Of a stretch of DNA of 64,000 nt, positions 27,672 to 35,640 are shown in pieces (the first letter of the stretch is position 1; each line of letters begins with the position of its first letter). Under the pieces are notes generated by a model that made no database searches, was not told the DNA's origin, and was given only the letters and a program-made list of their open reading frames with translations. Source of the stretch: Fimiplasma intestinipullorum (GTDB lineage: Bacteria > Bacillota_I > Bacilli_A > Erysipelotrichales > Coprobacillaceae); the NCBI GenBank assembly GCA_018715065.1, contig DVMJ01000058.1, forward strand, positions 3,050 to 67,049, written 5' to 3'. The position numbers were made by a program, and so were the translations under genes.

Positions 27672-29507
27672 TTATGATTCACTTAGCAAAGCCTGACGGT
27701 TTGTTTCCCATTCCGCCTTGAACGCTTCATTTTCTTCTTGTGTGATCGCGTGATCATAAGCCACGATGCCCTTCCAGCTGAACTGATCCAGGCCAACACC
27801 GGTATGTTTTTTCGTATAATTATTTACAGTCGTTACCTCATATGTACCGCCACCCTGATATAAAGGAATATAATACGCATTTTCTAAAAGATAGTTTTCA
27901 ATCGCACCAAATGCCTGATAACGTTCCTCTAGATCAACAATCAGGTCGGCCGCTTCCACCATCTCATCAAATTCTGTATAATCCCAATGCGAAACTCCCA
28001 TATTCAAGACATCATTCGCATTATTCATTGTGCCGTTTGTTTTGATAGATGTCATACAGTTGACTGGATCTGCCCAGTCTGGCGTCCAGCCAGATACCTG
28101 TAGTGCATAGTCCCCTGTAGCTCGCACTTCCGTACTCCATGTCTGACATTCATGTAGTTCAACTTCTACATAATCTGTACCCAGTCCTTCGATCATTTCT
28201 TTGAGCATGCGCGCTTTGACCGCTTCTGTCTCATTACCAGCTGTCGAGTAGAATTTTAATTTGATCGGGAAGCTCACTCCCTGCGCACTCAATTCACTGA
28301 TGGCCTGCTGCTTATATGCTTCTGCTTTGCTCATATCAAACTGTGAAGTCTGCCATTTTTGTAAATGGCTCATCTGTGTATAATCCGTACCATCCGGTGC
28401 GGTTACAAAAGTTCGTCCTGAATAACTGTATCCTTCGATAGATTTCGGATTGATTGGATTGATGACCTCATTATATAATTGACGGTCTAAACCATAGAAC
28501 AATGATTGACGGAAACTCAGATTACTTAAAGCTGCATTCGTATCTTCCGAATAAGTCGTCTGATTGTTTAAAAATAAACAATAGGTCACCGGCAACAGTT
28601 CTGTCTGGATCAGTGTTTCATCATTCGCATCATAGAGCGCTTGTGCCTGAGTCGAAAGCAGTGGCGCATAACTGGCCTCGCCACGTTTAAATGCCTCGTA
28701 AACCGATTCCTGATCACGATACATCAGGACAGTGACCGTATCAAAGGTTGCATTTTCCAAATCCCAGTATTGAGGATTCTTGACAAAGACTTTTTGCGCG
28801 TTGAGTTCGACCGATTGCGTGATATAAGGTCCATTGTAGAGAATGCTGTCCTTATCCATACCAAAACGGCTGGAGCCATCATCCTGCGTTCCCAATGATT
28901 CTACAAAAGCTCGGTTAGCAGGGTAGAAAGCATTGTAAGTGACAACACTTAAAAAGTAAGGCATACGTTTTCCCTCTTCCATCGTATACTGAACCGTATA
29001 ACGGTCCAGTGCTTTGACACCTACCGTACTAAAATCTGCATCTTCGCCATTTGAAAGCGCATCATAATACGCTCGTGCGCCAGTAATAAAACCATCATAA
29101 CTGGCGACATTATAAGAAGCATTGACCGGATTTAAGATGTATTCTGCTGCATAGACAAAATCATCTGCTGTCACTTCTCCATATGCATCTAAACCTGAGG
29201 TCATCCACTGAACCCCTTCACGCAATTTAAAGGTCCAGACAGTATAATCGTCATTATGTTCCCAGCTTTCAGCTAGACAAGGCACAAGATTCCCATACTG
29301 ATCCGTTTCGACCAGACCATTGACCATATTTGGGGTGTATTTCAAATCAACTGATGAATAACTCTCCAGATAATCAAAGGTGGTCACCTCGCGCCCACTG
29401 ACAATGTAATCGACATAATTCTTTGGATCATAGGTTGTTTTGCCGCTGCTGCCACATCCGGTCAACAGCAGTGTTGCTGCCAGTGCACTGGCCATAACTT
29501 TCTTCAT
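27672..29507 (-). CDS. Oligopeptide-binding lipoprotein (OppA family) under Ile-type T-box control
   Basis: SBP family 5 lipoprotein, 611 residues, lipobox LTGC with Cys18. It opens YDPKNYVDYIVSGREVTTFDYL and ends VAYDHAITQEENEAFKAEW, as in the paralogous group. The start at 29507 follows GGGAGGAAAAGAAA; the longer reading frame upstream reads through the terminator of the T-box leader and is not coding. The leader specifier is Ile (ATC), so this copy should be induced when isoleucyl-tRNA is depleted. No permease gene is adjacent. Confidence 0.92.
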   Translation of the reverse strand: MKKVMASALAATLLLTGCGSSGKTTYDPKNYVDYIVSGREVTTFDYLESYSSVDLKYTPNMVNGLVETDQYGNLVPCLAESWEHNDDYTVWTFKLREGVQWMTSGLDAYGEVTADDFVYAAEYILNPVNASYNVASYDGFITGARAYYDALSNGEDADFSTVGVKALDRYTVQYTMEEGKRMPYFLSVVTYNAFYPANRAFVESLGTQDDGSSRFGMDKDSILYNGPYITQSVELNAQKVFVKNPQYWDLENATFDTVTVLMYRDQESVYEAFKRGEASYAPLLSTQAQALYDANDETLIQTELLPVTYCLFLNNQTTYSEDTNAALSNLSFRQSLFYGLDRQLYNEVINPINPKSIEGYSYSGRTFVTAPDGTDYTQMSHLQKWQTSQFDMSKAEAYKQQAISELSAQGVSFPIKLKFYSTAGNETEAVKARMLKEMIEGLGTDYVEVELHECQTWSTEVRATGDYALQVSGWTPDWADPVNCMTSIKTNGTMNNANDVLNMGVSHWDYTEFDEMVEAADLIVDLEERYQAFGAIENYLLENAYYIPLYQGGGTYEVTTVNNYTKKHTGVGLDQFSWKGIVAYDHAITQEENEAFKAEWETNRQALLSES

Positions 29508-29540
29508 TTTCTTTTCCTCCCTTTCGAACCAACTTGAATA

Positions 29541-29834
29541 AAAAAAGCTCTCATCTTCTTTCATCGTACGATGAAAGAGGACAAGAGCCTTATGCTTCGT
29601 GGTACCACCTCTTTTTATCTGTCCCTCACAAGACAGACCTCATTAAGTACGCATCATTCAAGATGTTCATACTCTAACACGTTAACGGGTGTACCCGGAA
29701 ATGCCTACTTGATTCGACATTCAGCTCAGTGATGATGCGCATTTCTCTCTCCGATTCTTCTCACCAGCCAGAACCTCTCTGTAGGACAGGGGCAAAATGC
29801 TGGTTCACGTCATTGCTTTTATTCAGTAGTTGAT
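29541..29834 (-). ncRNA. T-box riboswitch, tRNA-Ile specific, before a peptide-binding protein gene
   Basis: Minus-strand leader. Core AGGTGGTACCACG at 29610-29598 and a long terminator (GCTCTTGTCCTCTTTC paired with its complement, then T run) at 29589-29541. In Stem I the upper helix GCATTT/AAATGC and lower helix GTGA/TCAC flank the specifier loop GCATCA, with ATC (Ile) at 29736-29734. UGGU matches A73 of tRNA-Ile. Both tRNA contacts therefore agree. Confidence 0.92.
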
Positions 29835-29840
29835 GTTATC

Positions 29841-29869
29841 ATTATAAGAGGCAAAAATGCTTAAGTCAA
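29841..29869 (-). promoter_or_regulatory. Promoter of the Ile T-box leader
   Basis: Minus strand TTGACT (29869-29864), 17 bases, TATAAT (29846-29841). Confidence 0.88.
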
Positions 29870-29923
29870 TATATTTTGTGACATTTTATAAATATTTTAT
29901 GGTTTATTTCGTGAAATATGAAA

Positions 29924-30661
29924 TTATTTTAATTCACTATAGTGGTGCATGATGATCCCTGCTGCAATCGCCACATTCAGGGACTCAGCCGTAACGATGG
30001 GTATATAAATGGCCCCATCACAGCTTTTTTGTATCTCTTGACTTACGCCATTTCCTTCGTTTCCCATCACAAAAGCCATCTTTGCTTCAGCCGGAAAAGC
30101 AGCCAGCGGTTTGGCTTCATGTAACGCTGTGGCATAGATTTGAAAAGAAGCTTGCTTTAAGCGTTCCATCCATTTTGCAAGGTCCCCCTGAATGATCGGT
30201 AAACTAAATAATGCGCCCTGCGTCGAGCGGACTAATTTGTCATTATAAAGATCCACCGAATTGGAAGAAAGGATCAGTCCGTCGAAATCAAAAGCCAAGG
30301 CAGTTCGGATCATGGTCCCCACATTTCCAGGATCCTGTACATTATCTAATAACAGCAGCCGTTTGGCCTGATGGAGATCCAATTCGGGCTCATGCATATG
30401 GCAAACCGCCATGATCGGCTGAGGATTCTTGGAAAAAGCCAGTTTTTCAAGCACATGTTCACTGACTTCCAGACTTTCCTTTAAATCGATTTTGCCATGA
30501 TAACGGGCTGTATAAAGAATGCTTTTGACACGTCCAAACCGCAAGGCTTCTGACACGAGATGTTCTCCTTCTACCAAAAACGCCCGTTCTTCCTGGCGAT
30601 ATTTCTTTTGTTTTAGTTTAAGCAATGCTTTGATGGTTGGGTTTTGTACACTGCTGATCAT
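29924..30661 (-). CDS. TrmH/SpoU-family RNA 2'-O-methyltransferase
   Basis: 245 residues with an N-terminal RNA-binding substrate domain (SSVQNPTIKALLKL and FLVEGEHLVSEAL) and a C-terminal SPOUT knot. The three SPOUT motifs are visible: DNVQDPGNVGTMIRTA, MGNEGNGVS and LNVAIAAGI. Members methylate ribose 2'-O in rRNA or tRNA; the layout resembles the Bacillus YsgA group, whose target is rRNA or unassigned. It overlaps the YgjP-like peptidase gene by 4 bases (ATGA), so the two are co-translated. Confidence 0.9.
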   Translation of the reverse strand: MISSVQNPTIKALLKLKQKKYRQEERAFLVEGEHLVSEALRFGRVKSILYTARYHGKIDLKESLEVSEHVLEKLAFSKNPQPIMAVCHMHEPELDLHQAKRLLLLDNVQDPGNVGTMIRTALAFDFDGLILSSNSVDLYNDKLVRSTQGALFSLPIIQGDLAKWMERLKQASFQIYATALHEAKPLAAFPAEAKMAFVMGNEGNGVSQEIQKSCDGAIYIPIVTAESLNVAIAAGIIMHHYSELK

Positions 30662-31323
30662 GCGGTCAGTCCTCCTTGTTTCAAATGTTTTTCAACCTGA
30701 CGATAAGTCGGCATATATTGTTCAACCAGCGCATAGAAATGCGCATTATGAGAAGGCTCAAGCAAGTGACAAAGCTCGTGGATGACCACTGCTCGAATGT
30801 CTTCTTTTTCAAAATGGCAAAGATAAAATGAAAAATGCAGTCTTCCTTCCGGCAGTTTACATGAACCAAAACGGGAAGTCATTTTAGAGATCCATAATCC
30901 CGAAGGCGCTTGCGGAAAGCCTGCCTGCATAAATGCCTCGATTGCTTCCTCAAGATAATTGCGTAAGGCCTGACGCAAGTAAGCCTCAACTGTCATAGTC
31001 ACATCATGATGATAGACGACCAGGGTCTTGCCATGTATTACACATAAACGCCGGCCCATATCACGCACTTTGATAGCATAGCGAGTACCAAAAAAATCAA
31101 CATAGCCGCCATCCTCGTAGTGCGCATGATGGATGGCACGGCTGGCTAATGCTTCGATCGCTGTTTTATTTTGTACGACCCAGCTTTCAATTTCCTGAAG
31201 TCCCAGGCCGATCGGTACGCTCAAACAATACTGATCTTTTTGATAACGCATGATCATTCGTTTCATTTTTTTGTATGTGATTTGAATCTCTAAACCAGCA
31301 ATCTCTAACGTCACTTTGCGCAT
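30658..31323 (-). CDS. YgjP-like (DUF45/WLM) metallopeptidase-fold protein
   Basis: 221 residues. The zinc motif HELCHLLEPSHNAHFY (HExxH plus a downstream His) lies near residue 180, preceded by TSRFGSCKLPEGRLHFSF, the YgjP/DUF45 signature. A cytoplasmic protein of unknown substrate in this family. ATG 31323 is used: it has AAAGGAGG upstream, and the longer frame has no RBS. Stop overlaps the start of the RNA methyltransferase gene. Divergent from sspI. Confidence 0.85.
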   Translation of the reverse strand: MRKVTLEIAGLEIQITYKKMKRMIMRYQKDQYCLSVPIGLGLQEIESWVVQNKTAIEALASRAIHHAHYEDGGYVDFFGTRYAIKVRDMGRRLCVIHGKTLVVYHHDVTMTVEAYLRQALRNYLEEAIEAFMQAGFPQAPSGLWISKMTSRFGSCKLPEGRLHFSFYLCHFEKEDIRAVVIHELCHLLEPSHNAHFYALVEQYMPTYRQVEKHLKQGGLTA

Positions 31324-31382
31324 GGATGTATATTCCTCCTTTCGTTCGGCCACCCTAAAACCGTAGAGAAAGGAGCGATAGG

Positions 31383-31589
31383 ATGTCCGTTAATTTACGC
31401 GAGGCTCTCAAGCAAAGCCTGCAAGGTATTTCGAGCGAGGAGCTGCGAACGACGATCGAATCCGGCATTACTTCCGGAAAAGAAAGTGTCCTGCCCGGTC
31501 TAGGCGTCCTCTTTGAACAGTATTATCTGTCTTTAGACAATTCACAAAAAGAGAACTGGATGAAACAGCTCTCTAAACTTCTAAGATAA
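31383..31589 (+). CDS. sspI: Small acid-soluble spore protein I
   Basis: 68 residues with the SspI family pattern: MSVNLREAL start, an ESGITSGKESVLPGLGVLFEQYY core (LPGLGVLFE is nearly invariant), and a helical end. SspI is a minor SASP made in the forespore under SigG in Bacillus. Its presence is direct evidence that the host lineage forms, or recently formed, endospores. RBS AAAGGAG. The upstream 60-base gap is shared with a divergent gene. Ends convergently with the next gene, overlapping it by 9 bases. Confidence 0.93.
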   Translation: MSVNLREALKQSLQGISSEELRTTIESGITSGKESVLPGLGVLFEQYYLSLDNSQKENWMKQLSKLLR

Positions 31590-32279
31590 GTCTTCGGACT
31601 TATTTTTTTCATCTTCCTGCAACGCAGCAAATTCACCGGTCAGATCATTGATAGTGACTTCATCCTCAGCAAAGTCCAGATCCTGTTCATCACTTTCGTC
31701 GAGATAGGTTTCTTCAAATGTATCGTGATCAAAATCATCCGACTGATTAAAAAGCGCATTGATCTTTGCTTCCAGTTCTCTTTCATCAAGCTCGTCCAAA
31801 TTCGCGCCCTGATCTTCTGGCAAAGACGCTTCTGAAGATTCCGGTTCTTCACTTTCTCCTTCAGTTGGCATCAGTTGATCCGCATTTTCTTCGATAGGCT
31901 CTTCTCCTTTGGATCCAGGTACTTTTTGACGTTTTTCAAGATAGAGCGCAACGATCAAAGAGGCCAGACCTACAGCCCCCAGCAAAGCAAAATACAAATA
32001 ATGCCCAATAAAATAACTGGCAAAAGAGAGTACCGTCATCACAGCCAGAACCAGCAGCTGGCCATCCAAAAAAGCATAATAAAGAATACTAAAATAAAGA
32101 AAACTCAAAATGGCTGCCAGAAAGATAAACCCCATGACCTGACTCGAACCCTTCATCACCCAATTCCAGGCGACATTCCAAGCCAGTCCATTTTCGTACA
32201 TGAGGCTGGAAACTGCACCGACCAGATAAACGACCACAACCATAAAAATATATAAAGCTGTCCATAATTTTTTACGCAT
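31581..32279 (-). CDS. Membrane protein with acidic cytoplasmic tail
   Basis: 232 residues. Four or five hydrophobic helices fill the first ~115 residues, followed by a basic hinge (EKRQK) and a strongly acidic, Glu/Asp/Ser-rich tail of about 115 residues with no Cys. No family recognised. It begins one base after the stop of the preceding gene in the same operon, so the two probably act together at the membrane. The tail may be a flexible interaction region. Confidence 0.75.
   Translation of the reverse strand: MRKKLWTALYIFMVVVVYLVGAVSSLMYENGLAWNVAWNWVMKGSSQVMGFIFLAAILSFLYFSILYYAFLDGQLLVLAVMTVLSFASYFIGHYLYFALLGAVGLASLIVALYLEKRQKVPGSKGEEPIEENADQLMPTEGESEEPESSEASLPEDQGANLDELDERELEAKINALFNQSDDFDHDTFEETYLDESDEQDLDFAEDEVTINDLTGEFAALQEDEKNKSEDLS
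31587..31609 (+). terminator. Terminator of sspI
   Basis: ATAAGTC, TTCG loop, GACTTAT, then seven T. The stem begins within the stop codon and lies inside the 3' end of the convergent gene. Confidence 0.9.
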
Positions 32280-33056
32280 TTAAGCCACCCCTTCTGTCAG
32301 TGTCATAGCAATCGTATACTGCGTACTGCCCTGAAAAGTCATCACGACCTCAATGGGCATCGACGCATCATACTCGGCTTCTTCCAGAAAATTCAGCCAT
32401 GTATTGACATCCATATTCACAAAATCACGCACACCATAGCCCTGTCTTGCAAGCAAACGATATCCATCAGATTTCGAACCATCGATTTGACAAAATTCCA
32501 CCATGACCGAATCATACTGACTGACAAGATTGGTGGCATCGTAGGCACTAAAATGTCCCATGAAAATGCCCTGCTCATTGGCATAAATATTATAGTAAGC
32601 GAAATCCGGACTATGGGCCTGATAAAGGTAATTATCTCCCGAAACAAAAGCAGCCGTGCTATAGATCGTCTGATCATCACTATTCAGAATCTGAATTTCC
32701 AGCGGAACCTGACCCGTCCGCTTCTGATCGACCACATCCAAAACGTAAACGCCTTCTCCTCTGGCCGTTAGCTGATGCGTAACGGTTCCATCAGCGTAGA
32801 CCACCTGGCAGCTTAAAGCGGCCGGTACGTTCGCTGGATCTGTAAATGTTATCGTGGCACCTCCACTATACGGTGTTGCTTGGCTGAAGTAGTTTTCAAC
32901 ACGCATCTTTTCGTTTTCAGCTCGATAATCAAACATGGTCAGGGTACCCTGATTATGCAGCTGAAAATGAACACGCGGATATTGCCAAAGCATCGTCACA
33001 AGCACGACCACAAAAAGCAGGCCGGCCAAACTCAAATAGGTTCGATTGTTCTTCAT
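32280..33056 (-). CDS. Membrane-anchored extracytoplasmic protein of unknown function
   Basis: 258 residues. An uncleaved-looking N-terminal membrane anchor (residues 8-25) is followed by a beta-rich domain with repeated Tyr, Asn and Asp, including SQATPYSGGATITF and GDNYLYQAHSPDF. No catalytic motif is visible. Gap-free with the downstream membrane protein gene, which is co-transcribed. I do not recognise the family; an Ig-like or carbohydrate-binding fold is possible. Confidence 0.72.
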   Translation of the reverse strand: MKNNRTYLSLAGLLFVVVLVTMLWQYPRVHFQLHNQGTLTMFDYRAENEKMRVENYFSQATPYSGGATITFTDPANVPAALSCQVVYADGTVTHQLTARGEGVYVLDVVDQKRTGQVPLEIQILNSDDQTIYSTAAFVSGDNYLYQAHSPDFAYYNIYANEQGIFMGHFSAYDATNLVSQYDSVMVEFCQIDGSKSDGYRLLARQGYGVRDFVNMDVNTWLNFLEEAEYDASMPIEVVMTFQGSTQYTIAMTLTEGVA

Positions 33057-33204
33057 AGATCATCCCTCACTGTCAATGACATTTCTGTCATCATACATCA
33101 GTATGAAACCGAAAGTCAATATTTCACCTTTATAGTATAACATAGAAATTCTCTTTCGACTACCTCTACCCTTCCAACAACCAGCACGGGTTTCTGAATC
33201 AACT

Positions 33205-33234
33205 AAAAAAGAGCAGCATTATGTATGCTACTCT
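33205..33234 (-). terminator. Terminator overlapping the stop codon of the HtrA gene
   Basis: Minus strand AGAGTAGCAT pairs with ATGCTGCTCT (one mismatch), then TTTTTT. The TAG stop (33230-33228) is in the upstream arm. Confidence 0.85.
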
Positions 33235-34325
33235 AATGTCACACTCAGATCTCTTTCATGGCCATCTCTTTCTACCGTGATCACAACCGTATCCCCTGGA
33301 TTATGTGCATACAACAGATTCAGGAATGATTTATATGTAGTGATATCCTGCCCATCAAAACGAATCATGATATCACCACTTTCAAGTCCTCCCTTCCAGG
33401 CAGCTGAACCATTTTGAACAGTATACACATATACCCCCTCCGTCGAAGAAGAATCAATATGATTATAATATCTTGCATAACTAGAGATGCTTTCCATTGC
33501 AATGCCCTGAATTCCCAGAACCGGACGTTCGATCTGACCGTTCTCTTTGAGCTGTTCAATGTTTTTCATCGCATCTGAAATGGGGATCGCAAAGCCGATG
33601 CCTTCCGCACCATTCGAAATCTTCATCGAGGTGATCCCCACCAGCTCACCAGACATATTGATCAGGGCACCTCCGCTATTTCCGGGATTGATCGCTGCAT
33701 CTGTCTGGATAACATTCATATCCCAGTCATCTACACCATCATCATTGAGATCGACTGAGACGACGCGATCCAACCCGGAAACGATTCCCTGCGTCGTTGT
33801 ACCGCTATAATTCGACCCAAGCGGACTTCCGATGGCGATGACGGTCTCTCCGACATCCAGCAGACTGGAATCCCCGATGGCAATTGGTTCGACCTCAAAG
33901 CTGACCTCAGATTCCAAAACAGCCAGGTCCGTATATTCGTCTGATCCCAGCAGGTTCGCTGTGACCGACTCCCCATTGGCAAATAAAACATTGATCGTAT
34001 CACCACCTGAGATCACATGATGATTCGTCACAATATAAAGCGTATTGTCTTCTTTTTGATAAACCACTCCGCTGCCAGTAGAATAGGCCTGACCACCGGC
34101 ATAAACTTCAATCGTAACGATACTGTCACTGACATTGGCAACAACCTCCGTCGTTTCCGAAGAAACATCATGAACTGTACCGATCACTTTAGTTCCGTCA
34201 CTTGTCGGATGTGCAGACAGCTGATCTTCTAACTGCTGGATACGCAAGAACAAATAGCCATTCGTCCCAAGCGCAACGATAAGAAGTATCACCACTACAA
34301 TCATGCCCAGTCGATTTCTTTTCAT
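33228..34325 (-). CDS. HtrA/DegP-like membrane-anchored serine protease
   Basis: 365 residues. The N-terminal membrane anchor (residues 8-26) is followed by a short coiled coil, a trypsin-like domain with catalytic His103 (TNHHV), Asp133 (TDLAV) and Ser217 (GNSGGA), and one C-terminal PDZ domain. Extracytoplasmic quality-control protease. An Asp-rich insertion (VDLNDDGVDDWDMNV) precedes the active Ser and resembles a calcium-binding loop. I start at ATG 34325 with GGGAG eight bases upstream; an ATG at 34349 has no RBS. Confidence 0.93.
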   Translation of the reverse strand: MKRNRLGMIVVVILLIVALGTNGYLFLRIQQLEDQLSAHPTSDGTKVIGTVHDVSSETTEVVANVSDSIVTIEVYAGGQAYSTGSGVVYQKEDNTLYIVTNHHVISGGDTINVLFANGESVTANLLGSDEYTDLAVLESEVSFEVEPIAIGDSSLLDVGETVIAIGSPLGSNYSGTTTQGIVSGLDRVVSVDLNDDGVDDWDMNVIQTDAAINPGNSGGALINMSGELVGITSMKISNGAEGIGFAIPISDAMKNIEQLKENGQIERPVLGIQGIAMESISSYARYYNHIDSSSTEGVYVYTVQNGSAAWKGGLESGDIMIRFDGQDITTYKSFLNLLYAHNPGDTVVITVERDGHERDLSVTLE

Positions 34326-34552
34326 GGTCACCGCTCCCTTCTTTTGCATAAACCATTATTCCTGAAAATGCAACTTTTTAATCATTTCTAGATTTCTTGA
34401 TTAAAGGACTGTTTGACACGCTCGCTACCTTTCAGCGGATGTCCATAACAGGTAACAAACCTACAGAAGGCAGCAGGCTTTACCGTTCATTTTCATAAAA
34501 ACTAATGTAATTTTTCCCAATCCCAGCTATAATAAGCATGAGGTGAATAAAA

Positions 34553-35590
34553 ATGAATCAAGATTTTTTATTACGCATGCTTCAAACCAGTTCGGTATCC
34601 GGACATGAAATCACATTACAGAAGCATGTCATTGAAGAAATGCAGTCCTATACGGACACTATTGTAACAGATTTGACGGGAAATGTCATCAGTGTGCTTA
34701 ATCCCGAGGCGAAGTTTAAAGTGATGTTAGCAGGACATATTGATGAAATCGGTCTCATCCTCACCCATGTCCTCGATAATGGGCTGATTCGTGTGGTCAA
34801 GGCCGGTGGTATTGATGCGAACCATTATCCTGGGCATAAAGTCGTGATTGAAACCAGTCAGGGACCTGTTTATGGAGCCGTCGTTAGTTCACGAGAAATG
34901 ACCAAAAAGAATGTGCAGCCTGAAGATCTTCTCATTGACATTGGTGCTGCCAGCAAAAAAGAGGCTCTTGAACATATCAGTATCGGTGACCCTGTCCGTT
35001 TAGACACGGATTATCGTTTCCTGCTCAACAAGCGTCTTTCAGCCAGAGCTTTAGATGACCGTTCTGGGGCTTTCATTGTTCTTGAAGCGCTTAAGCGAGC
35101 AAAGGAACTGGGGGTTGAGATCGGTGTCTATGCCGCAACAACCGTCGGTGAAGAAACGACCATGCGCGGTGCACGCTGGGCCAGTGAACGGATCAGTCCA
35201 AATGTAGCAATAGCTGTTGATGTAACCTATGCAACCGATTATCCAGGTACTGATCCCGCCACAAGCGGAGATGTTCGTTTAGGTAAAGGGCCTGTTCTCT
35301 GTCACAGTTCAATCGTCAATCCCCATTTAAACGCATTGCTTAAAAAGGTCGCCAACCAGCACCAGATCCCTTATCAGGAAGAAACGTTTGTGGGACGCAC
35401 CGGAACTGATGCCGATCAAATGCATTTTTCCAGCCACGGTATCGCAACCGCTCTGGTTTCATTGCCTTTAAGATACATGCATTCACCAGATGAAGTATGC
35501 AGCTTAGAAGACATTCAAAACTGCATCGAACTGTTAGCGCAATTTTTAGTCTCCATCGATGCTTCTACTCCGCTCGATCCTTTTATCTGA
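34553..35590 (+). CDS. M42-family metallo-aminopeptidase
   Basis: 345 residues; cytoplasmic di-metal aminopeptidase of the M42 (PepA/FrvX/YsdC) family, which trims peptides from the N-terminus. Metal-site motifs: AGHIDEIGLI (His, Asp), the ALDDRSGAF segment, TVGEETTMRGA (catalytic Glu), AVDVTYATDYPGTD, and SLPLRYMHSPDE with the final His. Fits the peptide-scavenging theme of the window, although it has its own promoter region. RBS GAGGTGAATAAAA. Confidence 0.93.
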   Translation: MNQDFLLRMLQTSSVSGHEITLQKHVIEEMQSYTDTIVTDLTGNVISVLNPEAKFKVMLAGHIDEIGLILTHVLDNGLIRVVKAGGIDANHYPGHKVVIETSQGPVYGAVVSSREMTKKNVQPEDLLIDIGAASKKEALEHISIGDPVRLDTDYRFLLNKRLSARALDDRSGAFIVLEALKRAKELGVEIGVYAATTVGEETTMRGARWASERISPNVAIAVDVTYATDYPGTDPATSGDVRLGKGPVLCHSSIVNPHLNALLKKVANQHQIPYQEETFVGRTGTDADQMHFSSHGIATALVSLPLRYMHSPDEVCSLEDIQNCIELLAQFLVSIDASTPLDPFI

Positions 35591-35640
35591 CAAAAAAAGT
35601 CCTCTTATATCCACTATTATAACTCAAAGGAGGAAAATTT

